DNA of 64,000 nt, from NCBI RefSeq assembly GCF_014905175.1, contig NC_057789.1:28082555-28146554 (forward strand). The letters are read 5' to 3'. A program made the translations under genes and the position numbers. Positions 51,501 through 62,845 of the stretch are shown piece after piece (the first letter of the stretch is position 1; every line of letters starts with the position of its first letter). The notes beneath the pieces are model-generated. The model made no database searches and was not told the origin of the DNA. It saw only the letters and a program-made list of their open reading frames with translations. This DNA is from Aphidius gifuensis. Its lineage: Eukaryota > Arthropoda > Insecta > Hymenoptera > Braconidae.

Positions 51501-52823
51501 TAAATAAAAAAAAAACAATTATTAAAATCTTGGCAAATTAAAAGGTATTTTTTAAACTTACGCTGGTTGTGGTTCACCAACTCTTGGCATATTTGATATT
51601 GATGTCATATTATTAGGACGAGCAATCGAAATTTTAAATTTCGATTTTAATGAAGGCTCGTCAAAACATGGAAAAGCACGACGTGCATCAGTTGCTTGAA
51701 ATTGAGTTGTTGCTATCCATCTTAAATTTATATAATATAAATAAATTATTAAACTTAAAGTTTAACTGTGTAACTATTAATAAATTTTACATAAATTATA
51801 AACAAACACAAAGACACTCAATGCTAGTTGAACAAGTATTATACACACTCAGCACATATATCAAAACTTTAAACTACAAGTTCTGCTAGTTTATTGCTTT
51901 CTCAAGAAAAATAAAAAATAAATTTCAATAAATATTATTAAATATATTATAAACATAAATAAATAAAAATTTTATTACTAGTTACCAAGGCAAAGCTTTT
52001 TTTTTATTTCATTAGAAAACATTGTAATAAAATATAAATGGTGAAAAAAAAAATTACCTCGTTTGATTTCCAACGGTGTATGAACTCCGATAGAAACCTT
52101 GAAGATAATCATTGAGATATCCAATGAATTTAAGATAAACTATGTACTGCTTGCCAGCTTCAAGTGTTTCATCTGTTTGAATAATATGAAATTGTCTGGC
52201 AGTGTCATTCAATTGTTCAACAATCCTCAATGATTTTGTGATATTATTTTTTTTGTTATTAATTTCTTTAACTGTTGTTAATTTATTATCAATATCCATA
52301 TCAACAGCATGTAGAGTTATATTTTTAGTATCACTCAAAACACTGATGTTGATTCTTACCTAATTTTATTCAAATGATTATGTTTAATGATTTTAATTTT
52401 GAATCTTAATATTATTAATATTATTAATTATTAATTTTTTTTTTAACATATGGATAATCTTACCTCACCGTTGAATGTAAAATTTTTTTCCCAAATAAAT
52501 GGCATTAATTTAATTTCATAAGAATTTGGTATTATTGATTTTGGTAATCTAACATCAATTCTTTTTTTAACACTTCCATGAGCTGCAAATGATCTTGCTG
52601 AATTTAAAATTTCATTATCATCAGAGTTACCAAATGATCTTGCTAATCGCTCATCAACACAAGGTGCAAAGTGATAAACAAGTAGACCAGTTAATACAAT
52701 ACCAAGTATAAATAATACTGTTAATAAAAAACCACAACATTTTGATATTGTGCAACCACGTTTACGACCGAATGTCGTTGTATGAGCATCCATCATAGCC
52801 AACACCTCACGAGACTGTGTCAT
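48557..52823 (-). CDS. Type II membrane aminopeptidase N-like M1 metallopeptidase
   Basis: Eleven - strand exons encode 983 residues: 52464-52823, 52058-52359, 51562-51720, 51211-51494, 50770-51126, 50348-50429, 49888-50273, 49326-49803, 48944-49255, 48777-48858 and 48557-48706. The N-terminus is cytosolic (about 30 residues, with Arg/Lys and Cys-Cys) and is followed by one transmembrane helix (FLLTVLFILGIVLTGLLVYHF). The M1 ectodomain follows, beginning near VRLPK. This matches the type II layout of mammalian APN rather than the signal-peptide/GPI layout of its neighbours. GAMEN is canonical; the zinc site is H399-E-L-A-H403 with E422, and Tyr lies in SYGKGAS. It ends in a polar LKNTA tail with no GPI signal. 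A 3' splice site just above 52837 (ttaacag) implies a further 5' UTR exon. Intron positions overlap those of the + strand genes, so it is a paralog in inverted orientation. Confidence 0.92.
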
Positions 52824-55800
52824 ATCATGAAAAAAATCTGTTAATAAAAATAATTATTATTATTATTTTTGTTGTTTAAATTATAAATAATATTTACATT
52901 TAAAAAATTGACATGACAAAATTATTTATAATTAGTTGGCATTTTTAAATGACAATAAAAAATATAATTATATAATTTTTATTATTAAAAGCATGACAAT
53001 GCTTTGTATAATTTATTTCAAGTTTATATTTGTATATCGCGGAATGCATGACGATTGTGTATTAGTCAATCTTGATCTCGTAAATACAGGGGTGTTTGTA
53101 TTAATGTATATGGCATTTTATAAATTGCTTCAATAATATCAAAATGACACGTACTGACACAAGCTATTTAATTTTTTTATTTGTTATACGCAATAAATTT
53201 ATTTTTAATTATTAAAATTATTATTTACTCGAAAATTCCATAGTTAATTTAGTTTTTAAAAAAATAAAAAAAAAAAAACGTTAGAAAGTATTGAAATAAA
53301 TATGAAAATTAAAATAAAATTAATTTTTATATTTTCGAAATAACAGAATTTGAATTTCGATTTATTTTCATTTATTTAATTCACTGTCACTTGGTGTTAG
53401 GTAAATAATTTTTATATTTAAATCACTTCTTTATCTATTTTTTAGAAAACTTTTATAAATTTTTAATAAATGAATTTTATAAATAATATTTAAACTCACA
53501 GTTGATGCTCAAATTGATTATGAAATTAATTTAAATATCTGATTTTATAGTGGATAAAATTTTGATATGATAAATTATATATTTAAAATATATGACCGGG
53601 AAAAGTTATCTTGTGATGCTTGAATACACCTCTACTCGGTTGAACAGTTAGGAGAGAACTGTGACAACCAAGTACCTCTCTCAACACGCAGACAAGCTCT
53701 TTCAGCTTTGGACAATTTTATGCGGTTATGGGATGCTTCACCCACCATATACATTCCCTCTAACCCCTTCTCTGTATCTTCCGGTATCCAATATCACAAA
53801 TATTACAAATATTACGAAAAAAAAAAACATTTTTTTTTAAATAAAAACCACCAAAAATATTCAGTATCTATTTATTGAAACCAAAAAAAATAAATAAATC
53901 AAAAATCTAATTATTCATAAATATTTTTAGCACTTTTAATTTTTATTTATAAATTTGGAATAATTTTTTCTATCAATTTTTATTACAATATTAATTTTTT
54001 TTTATATTTTTTAAATTTATAAAAAAATGACTTTCACTAAAAGAATATATAATTTTTTTTTACCACAATGAAATCACGTACAATTGTGTATATATACACA
54101 AACAATTGATGCTACTTGTGAAATCGATCCTGTACGTGCACACTTAATCAATGGAAATATACGTGTTATTTTTATTGAAAAGATAAATTTTTTGAAGACG
54201 ATAATTTGTCGTAATAGAATGCACGAAAAAAAAAAAAATTATAGAAATTTTTTTAAATTGTTAAGAATAATATCATAGATAAATTTTAAAAAATAAAATA
54301 TAAAATTTTAATTAAAAGTAATGCTAATAATAATTAATTAATTTAAAATGTTTGTTTTTCATATAAAAATAGTATTTGTCAATTAAAAAAACGAGTCAGT
54401 TTATAAAAAATTATATTAAGTTTTTTTTTTTTTTAATTATTTGAGTAATGAAATGCCAGGATGATGTACCATGTTGTGAATCACATGAATATATTAATGG
54501 AAAATAAAAAATATGTTAAAAATTCATGACAGATTCATCAACAAATATAAATTCAATTGTCAAGCAACAAGTATGTGCTGATTTCAACGAATTGTTGAAA
54601 AAAAAAAAAATTATTTTTCAAGGATGATTGTACTTAATGATGAGTCACAAATTAAAAATTATCAAAACGGAAGTTTCAATTCAAAAATCAACTCAATTAT
54701 CTCGACATTATTTTACAAAAAAAAAAAGAAAAAAAACATACTATATTTATTATAATTTTTTAAAAATACATTTAGCCATTTTTAAAATATAATTTTAATT
54801 AATTACCAAGAAATAAAAAATATAATAATAATTTATAAATTTTAATAAATGTAAAAATTAATTTAATTAAAATTCAACATGACTCATATACAATAATTAA
54901 GAATATTTAATTTCCTCCTTTTTTTATATTATTTTTCCTCAGGTACACAGATGTGTCACTGTAATTTAATTTAATTTTTTTATTAATCTAAATTTATTAA
55001 AAAGTTGTATTAACATTTTTCTTTGGTAACTTTTTTTTTACATATAAATTTATTTCTTTCATCGTTGATAAAAAATTAATAGAATATTTAGCAAAGAGAT
55101 GATTTTAAACAATAAAAATAATTGAAAAAAAATATAGGGGTAGTTGTTGATGAATCCGGAAGAAGCTTGTCATTTGATCTTGATGTAGATCACCGGAGGA
55201 GCATCATGTGTGCACCAGTCTATGTAAATATGATTATTTAAAAAATTATTCGCCTTATTCTTGGTGCTCACAACTTGGAGAAGACAGCTTGTATTTCTCA
55301 TTGTGGTGTACCCTTACAAAAACAGGATATAACATCTTTTATTTTATTTTTAAATTTTGTGCAATTCAAAGTTTTATATGTACATAATAATATTGCATAC
55401 ACATCGATTAAACCGGGCGTTATGTTTTGCCGATGGCAATTTGCACATTTTACACAGCTGAAAACTCGTCCGCCTACTTACTCGGCTTCTCTTCCTGGAT
55501 GAAGGAACTCGAATATATTTTCATACGCATGATAAATTCAAACGACATGTTTATTCACATATATATTTTTTTTTTTAAATAATCATTTTAAAAAAAATTA
55601 GCTATATAAATTTTTTTCCAAATAATACAAGTTAATTTCCGGGGAAATAAGTTTGAAATTTAAAAAAATAAATAAATAATTTTATATTAAAACTCTAACG
55701 GTACATTATATTTATATTTTTATTTTAAAATTATTTAACAGCATTTTTTTTCATGAGATTATATATATTCAAATAATTAAATTTATCATTATTTTTTTTT

Positions 55801-57467
55801 TTTTTTTGAATGATAAAAAAATGCAATTTAAAAAACGATCTTGTTCCGGAAAAATATTCATTTAAAATTTAAAAAATATAAATAATGCAAAATGAATTTA
55901 AAAATAATTTAATATTTAATTTTTTAAATTAGTTTTATAAATAAATTGTGTGGCAGTGATTAAATTTTCAGTTTAATTATAAATTGATTAATAATCATAT
56001 TGAAAACCAGAAGCTCAAGTGCACATGAACATTTTGATGTATATAGTAATATGTGCATTACATGCACATGTAATGAACATTTACATAGACGTTAGGTCAA
56101 ACGAGAATCCACTTAAGCTTGTTTATATTCAAGCCATCAAGAGAAAAAAAAAAATAAAAATATTTTACATAGGGAATTTAAAATCCTGGCAATTATTATA
56201 TAATTTTGTTTAATTATTTTAATAATTGTTGATTTATTTTCATTTTTTATAACGGAATCAGATTGATATATTTTTTTTATTTGCGTTTGGAATTTTGTAA
56301 GAGATATTATCAGGTTTATCAATTTTAAAATGAGTTATAAATTTATGGTTGTTTATTGTTTTTTTTTAATACTTTATTTATCATTTATAAACTGTTATAA
56401 ATTTTTTTTTTTTCTCTTATTTCTTCTTATTTTTACTGATTATGAGAAAAGTCACTGAACTTGGGTAAGAAAATTTTTTAATAAGGTCATTTTAATGACT
56501 GCATTACCTTGATGATAAAAATGAATTATTATATTTGAAAAAACCTGTTTTTTAAAAATTTAAATTCGTAGGATTAAAATAGTATAATAAAAAATCATGG
56601 AGATGATAAATTTAAATATTAAATTAATATTTAAAAAAATAAAAAGTTACATTAGCTTTTAAATTTTTAAAGGAATAATTTAACAATGACCTTGGACTAG
56701 TTTTTTTAAAAAATAACTTTCTCAAAAATTATGTGATGACACACTTCTAAATGTTTACATAAATATTAAGATAAAAAAAAAAAAAAAAAAAAAACAATTC
56801 ATTAGGTATAAATCAACTAGCTTGATTACATATTTTTTTTTTTTTTTTTGCATTACCAATTTAAACTCTTTTTTCTTTTGTTCATAAGATCTAAATTAAA
56901 AAAAATTAAAAGAAAATTAATTTATACATTATTTTATTATTTAATTTGCCAATATATAAATTAATTTGTTTTTTTTTTAACCTTGTATAATAATAAATAA
57001 ATAAATAATCAACAATAATATTTTTAGTGATTGATGGAGAGAATCCATACAATGGAAAATCAATGGAAATGATGACCAGTTTTAAACGACCAGAGGTCAT
57101 ATTAAATTGTGACGAGACTTCATCACAAGGCGCCTGGTTTTATTAGTTGACTTTTGACCTGGGTCACCAAACAAAATAAATAAAATACTATTTAAAAAAT
57201 TAAAAATACTCTTCAAAATTAAATCAAGTAGGTAAACTTTCATGTTTCAAAAATAATACGTATTTTATAAATATCAACAACACATTGTATAATCAGTTGA
57301 AAAATTAAAAAACATTTAAATAGATTAATAATTAAAATTAAAAAAATGATCAATCACTTGTCGTAGCTATTTTTAGATACTATTTATATAATTATTTAAA
57401 ATGGACAACAAATAATTTCTGCTTTTAATTTGTGTCATGCTAAAAAATATATATATATTTTTTTCAG

Positions 57468-57533
57468 TATCCATTTGAACATTAAACTTGGACGTGGACA
57501 CCTCCAATGGGATTATTACAGCAGCAGTAAATC
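57468..57533 (+). other. Exon-like segment of unknown function
   Basis: Sixty-six bases are flanked by a long T-rich 3' splice site (ttttttcag) and a consensus donor (gtgagt). Composition is less A/T-rich than the flanks. One frame is open through the segment, and a second is open for its last 45 nt after a stop. It may be an untranslated 5' exon of the SLC22 gene downstream or an exon of an unseen gene. Confidence 0.3.
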
Positions 57534-59654
57534 GTGAGTTGAAAAAAAAAAATTAATTAATAAATAAATAAATAACAAGTAAAATAATTTTTTTTTTTAA
57601 TAAAAATCTTGTTTAAAATATTAATCAAAGTTTTTTATTTTTGCGGTGATAATGAATGTTGAAATAATTTAAAAATGATTTAAGTATTTAAATTATGAAA
57701 CAGTTGCTCTTGATAAAATGTTAATGACACATAGCGAGGTAGAATCTTTTGATGATAAAACTGTCATTAAGATTTTACCATAAATTCTTTTTTTTTTTTT
57801 TTAATTATTTAACATGTGTGCTTGACTGTGTACATTGCTGAAAGGATTTTTTCTCGACAGTATTATTAACGGTGATATTAAATAGAGCATGAGTAATTAA
57901 TATTATACCAAGGGTACATATGGAATAATAATAATTTTTATATAAACCAAGTCAATAAACGCCCTTTGTTTTTTATCGTTGAGTTTATATAATCAAATTT
58001 GTATTATAAAATTTTAAATTGAATTGTTAAAATATAGATATAGAAAATTTTTTTTATTTATTAAAGTTATCTCGTGAATATAAAGTGATAATATATATAA
58101 AAAAAAAAATATCTGCTATTAATAAATCAATTTTTAATGACCCGATATATTTATTATAATTATTTTCTTTTTTTATACTTTTTTAACAAGAACGACAAGT
58201 CAATAAACTTGTATTATTATTTTAATCATTAATTTATTTTTAATAATCAAAAATTTTTAGATACAAAATCTTTTTGAATGAATAAATGATTTTTTTTTTT
58301 TTGCGGATTATTAATTTTTAAAAGTCATATCTAATTGATGTCAATAAATGTCACTATTATTTTACTTCACAAATTCAAGTGCAATAATTTATCACTGTGT
58401 TAATCAACTTTTGAATTTAAATAATTTTTTTTTTTATAAATATACGTCAAAGTAACGTGATATAAATTATATTTGATGATTTAATTTTTCGAATTATTAT
58501 ATGTAAAATAGTATGTAAATTATTAAAATTTATTTTTCTTTTTTTTGTAAAACAAATGATAAATTAAATAATTGAAATGAAATTAGATTTTTTAATTTAT
58601 AAACACCCTCATAAAGCGGGATATTGTCTTACGCAGTAAATTAGAGTTGAGCTTTAAATAGAGTATAAGCTTATCGTAACTGTCACTGAATTTTAATTTC
58701 ATAAAAACACACAGTGTACACAAGTCAAACAAGTCATTGGACTCATTTTTTTTTTTTCGTTTTTTTTCAATCCAACAACGCACATAAAGGTACATCTACT
58801 ATTTACACAACTACCATCTGTTTTAAGAAACAAAAATTTGAATTTAAATAATTTTAAAAAATAATTCTACAGTTTAAATTAACCAATGCTCATTTTTAAA
58901 ATATAAAAAATCAATAATTAATAGTGTAAAGAAAAAAAAGAAACACATTTGAATATGTCAATGACACTTGATTTAAAATAAATATACTGTTTGTTAAATT
59001 ATTATTAATTTATGCCTTTGCGAAAATGAATAAATAATCGGATATATTTTATAAGCTAAAATTAGAACAATCATTGAATTTAAAAAAATATTTACAAATA
59101 TTCACTAACAATTTAAATGATTGATTTAAAATAAAAACAATTCAATTTATAATATTATTTTTAATAAAAAATTTAAGATATAATATAAAAAATAAAATAA
59201 GCTAGATAACGATAATTTGAGATAAAAAAAATTTCCTCACTAATAGAGTGTATCAACATTTGATAAAATAATTGCTGTTGAAAATGAAAAAAAATTAATT
59301 GAATAATTTATAAAAATAATTTTTCCAGTTGAATTGCAGACAGGAAGTTATGCTCTACTATTCCAAAAGCTGCATAGACGTCAACTGATCAAAAGACCAC
59401 ATGCAATTCTTGTTGAGAAAATAGAACATAAAAGCATACCAAGTTTAAATACTGGGTGTACTCTTATGCGAGTGTGTATTAATGTGTATAACTGGAAAGA
59501 GAAAAAAAAAAAGAAGAAAAAAAAAAAAAATAAAATAAGATAGCAAGAGCGAAGATATCGTTAATATATAATAGCCGGTTCTCGAAAAAGTAAACTTGTG
59601 CTAAACTTGGTTCCCAGATTCTTTCAATATTACAACAACAACCAAACGGGAGTG

Positions 59655-59883
59655 AACGTTATTCACTTGTGTGTGAGGTAAGCAAGACAGTTATAACATT
59701 CAGTTCAGTGGTGAACAGTGTGCGCGAATGATCAAAAAATATATTCATCATCATCAACACACAAAAATTTAATTAAAAAAAAAAAATCATTGACTCAAGA
59801 ATATTATTTAAAATAAATAATTTAAAAATATACAAATAAATGAAAATTTATTGATATTATTAATGATAAAATAATATACAATA
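59655..59883 (+). promoter_or_regulatory. 5' leader/promoter region of the SLC22 gene
   Basis: TATATAATA-like sequence near 59563, a gtaagc donor at 59678-59683 and TCAGTT at 59700-59705 all lie within 330 nt of the ATG. The donor suggests a 5' UTR intron, with actcaag at about 59799 the only plausible acceptor. TCAGTT could instead be an initiator, giving a leader of about 180 nt. The sequence does not decide between them. Confidence 0.3.
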
Positions 59884-61530
59884 ATGGCAAGTGTTGATTC
59901 AAACTTGGAAGATTTAATGTCTCATCTCGGTGAGTTTGGAAAATATCAATTATTACAATACTTGCTACATGTGTTATCAGGTTTAACAGCTGGTCTTCAT
60001 ATGGTTAGCCTTGAAACAATAGCAGCAGTGCCAAATTTTAATTGTACAAAATACATAATTGAACCAACAATAAATGATATTATTGAAAAAACAACATGTA
60101 ATTATATAAATAATAATAAAACATATGATTGTATTGAATGGAATTATGATACAAGTTATTATAAATCAAGTATTGGAATGGATTGGAATTTTGTATGTTC
60201 AAATAGATGGAAGGGTGCTATTGCAAAATCAGCATATATGCTTGGTGTACTTGCTGGTGCTGTAAGCCTTGGATCAATGGCTGATAAATATGGTAGAAAA
60301 ATTATATTTTGTATATCAGGTACAGCACAATTAATAATTGGTTTATGTGTTGCATTTATTGGTGTTTATGGTGATTATTATACATGGGTTATTGTTAGAT
60401 TTTTATTTGGTATATTTGGTTCAGCTGGTGCTTATATACCTGGTTTTGTATTGACCATGGAAATGGTTGGTCCAACAAAACGTACAGTATGTGGTATGAT
60501 GTTTCAAATGACATTTGCATTTGGTATTGTACTTGTTGCATTTTGGGCATCATTTATTAAAGATTCAATGTGGCTACAAATAACATATGCACTACATGCA
60601 ATATTATTATTACCACATTGGTGGATTATGGATGAATCACCACGTTGGTTATGGGCACAAGGACGTTATCAAGAAGCATTTAAAATTGTTAAAAATGCAC
60701 TTGTTATTAATGGTAGTAATGTTAAACTTGATATTAATAATTACATTAAAAACAATAAACAATCTAAAAATCAAATTAATAATGATGACGATGATAAGAT
60801 TAATAAAACTTATAGTGCAATTGATTTATTAAAAACTCCAAATTTAAGAAAAAAATTTTTAAATGTTTGCTTAAATTGGATTGCATGTGCTATTAGTTAT
60901 TATGGTCTTACATTGAGTTCAGCAAAAGGTCATGGTAATCCATATTGGAATTTAGCATTAAATGCACTTGTTGAAGTACCAAGTTATATATTTGCTAGTT
61001 ATACAATGGATAAATTAGGAAGAAGATGTTTATCAAGTACATTTTTATTGATTGGTGGTACATGTTGTATACTTGCTGGTTTTATAACAACATTTCCAAT
61101 ATTAATATCACTTATTGGAAAAGCATGTATTGCATTATCATTTGCTGTTATTTATAATTATACTGCTGAATTATTTCCAACTGTATTGAGAAATACTGCT
61201 GTTGGTATTGGTTCAATGTGTTGTCGTTTTAGTGGTGCATTAACACCTTTGTTATTATTACTTGATGATTTAGATAAAAGTATACCATCAACTATTTTTG
61301 GTATCATTGCATTGTTGTCAGGTTTTTTAACTTTATTTTTACCTGAAACTGCGGGACAACAAATGCCAGAGACACTTGAAGATGGTGAAAAATTTGGTAT
61401 TGGTGATACGTGTTTTACAACTTGTCTTGGAAGAAAAAATACTGATGATGTTTATGATGTTGCATTGAAACCTATGAATGTTAATGAGACTGAAAAATCA
61501 AGTGACAGTGATGAGAATCTAAAAAATTAA
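59884..61530 (+). CDS. SLC22-family organic cation/anion transporter
   Basis: A single uninterrupted 548-codon frame encodes a major facilitator superfamily transporter of the SLC22 (organic cation/carnitine/anion) group, normal in length. Hydrophobic segment 1 (about residues 19-45) is followed by a large Cys-containing extracellular loop. The loop-2/3 signature is GSMADKYGRK at 130-139. DESPRWLW at about 250-257 begins the cytosolic loop, which here carries an Asn/Asp/Lys-rich insert near 275-310. ELFPTVLRNTAVG at about 429-441 and PETAG at 487-491 are further family motifs. The C-terminus is acidic and cytosolic. It probably moves small organic ions or carnitine-like solutes across the plasma membrane; the substrate cannot be read from sequence. 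The coding region has no introns, unlike the heavily spliced genes to its left. AATAAA follows near 61757. Confidence 0.93.
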   Translation: MASVDSNLEDLMSHLGEFGKYQLLQYLLHVLSGLTAGLHMVSLETIAAVPNFNCTKYIIEPTINDIIEKTTCNYINNNKTYDCIEWNYDTSYYKSSIGMDWNFVCSNRWKGAIAKSAYMLGVLAGAVSLGSMADKYGRKIIFCISGTAQLIIGLCVAFIGVYGDYYTWVIVRFLFGIFGSAGAYIPGFVLTMEMVGPTKRTVCGMMFQMTFAFGIVLVAFWASFIKDSMWLQITYALHAILLLPHWWIMDESPRWLWAQGRYQEAFKIVKNALVINGSNVKLDINNYIKNNKQSKNQINNDDDDKINKTYSAIDLLKTPNLRKKFLNVCLNWIACAISYYGLTLSSAKGHGNPYWNLALNALVEVPSYIFASYTMDKLGRRCLSSTFLLIGGTCCILAGFITTFPILISLIGKACIALSFAVIYNYTAELFPTVLRNTAVGIGSMCCRFSGALTPLLLLLDDLDKSIPSTIFGIIALLSGFLTLFLPETAGQQMPETLEDGEKFGIGDTCFTTCLGRKNTDDVYDVALKPMNVNETEKSSDSDENLKN

Positions 61531-62793
61531 TTTTATTTAATGTATTTTGTTTTTTTTTTTTTTTTATTGGTTTTAAGAAAAAGGGGCTATTAAAATGATG
61601 GTGCTAAACAGGGTGCTGATTTTTTTTTTTTAATATGATTAATAATTATTTTATTAAATTTATGTGATGATGTAATGATAGTGGATTTATCAAACTGATA
61701 TACTCGAAAAAAAATAGATGTTTTAATTTACTTTATGTCACTGATAAAAAAATATAAATAAAAAATTGAAATAAATAATAGTTAATTTTTTAATCATTTT
61801 ATTATTTTTATTTCTAGCACGAAATGTTTTTCATTATTTAATTTGTAAAAAGTGATAAAATATCATTTGAAAATTTGCCAAAATGTCATGATTTCACTTT
61901 GAATAATTGAAAAATAAAATAAATATAAAAATACAACGAAGGTCATTGCTAAATTATTTGAAAATAAATACTTGAAAATAAATTCTCAAATCAATCAAGT
62001 TAATTAAATTAATGATGCAATTATTCATAAACTGGCAAGTCATTGAATTAATCTTTTTTCCACCTCTATCATTATTCTTCATAATTGTCAAATAACAAGA
62101 TATTATCATAAATTAGATTGATGAAATGAAAATTGCCATTTTATTTATTAAAATGACCAAGTATTAAGTCAAATTGAAAAAACTAATCGAGTCTTCAATA
62201 AATAAATAAATTCATACTAAAAAAAAAAAAATTAAATCTTTGCAAAAATATTAATAACAACAAAAAAAAAAGACTACTTATTTTTTTATATGAAAAATAT
62301 GAATAAAAAACATAATAATGAGAAAAAAAAAAAAAAAAAAAGAGCCACGAGGGAAATGTTCACGTCAATTACGTAGAAAATAAGTTATTATATAAATTCC
62401 ATTTATATTTAAAATTATAGCCAAGACTATTATTAATAAAATTTATTCATTTATAATAAATTTTAATATTTTTTTATTCTCATTAAAAAATATTTTCCAT
62501 TTAAAAATATATAATGTCATTTTTTAAATAGACTTTCTCAATTTAAATTTATTATTTTCAAATTTTCTATTAAAATTTAAATAGCATGTATTTTTAATAA
62601 TAAATTAAAAATATTTGGACAATTAATTAATTATATTTTGCTTTGTTTAAAAAAAAATAACAAGTGTATTTATTTTTTTGGTGATTGACTGATTGGAAGA
62701 GTGCCTAACCTGGCTCTACCTCGGTAATTATCAAGCTTTTATTATTTCAAATAGTCAAAAGTAAAATATTTAATACACAAAAAAAAAATAAAC
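61531..62793. other. 3' flank of the SLC22 gene, A/T-rich
   Basis: Likely 3' UTR of the transporter gene for the first 200-250 nt, then A/T-rich spacer with a 20-nt poly-A run near 62320. A less A/T-rich patch at 62680-62740 is unassigned. Confidence 0.45.
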
Positions 62794-62845
62794 ATGGCAT
62801 TGTGTGTTGATGCCCTTGACGAGAGACAACACACTTCCGTAATAA
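62794..62845 (+). CDS. Candidate first coding exon of a gene extending right
   Basis: The ATG at 62794 opens 17 codons plus one base (beginning MALCVDALDE) that end exactly at a consensus donor, gtgagt at 62846-62851. An A-rich sequence precedes the ATG, which is a favourable start context. Base composition is noticeably less A/T-rich than the surroundings. The peptide is too short to identify, and no downstream exon was found before the window ends. Confidence 0.35.

Larger units (their letters stand above)
52838..59883. other. Intergenic region between the aminopeptidase cluster and the SLC22 gene
   Basis: Mostly A/T-rich. On the - strand, TCAGTA near 53150 with an ATAAAAAAA-like box about 30 nt upstream could start the 5' UTR of the type II aminopeptidase. 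The less A/T-rich patch at 53620-53790 is another candidate leader or promoter. Other islands lie at 55140-55500 (short imperfect inverted repeat, - strand GTAAGT donor-like site), 57050-57170, 57468-57533 (exon-like), 58610-58700 and 59330-59480. None has a recognisable coding identity. Confidence 0.4.

Noticed and set aside
55275..55502. Open frame of 75 codons in the island at 55140-55500
   Set aside because: It begins at a non-ATG codon and lacks paired splice sites or family features. A - strand donor-like site in the same island makes the coding strand ambiguous.
60587..60832. Second frame inside the SLC22 gene
   Set aside because: It is a shadow frame of the transporter coding sequence, made of Met, Ile and Leu codons from A/T-rich third positions.
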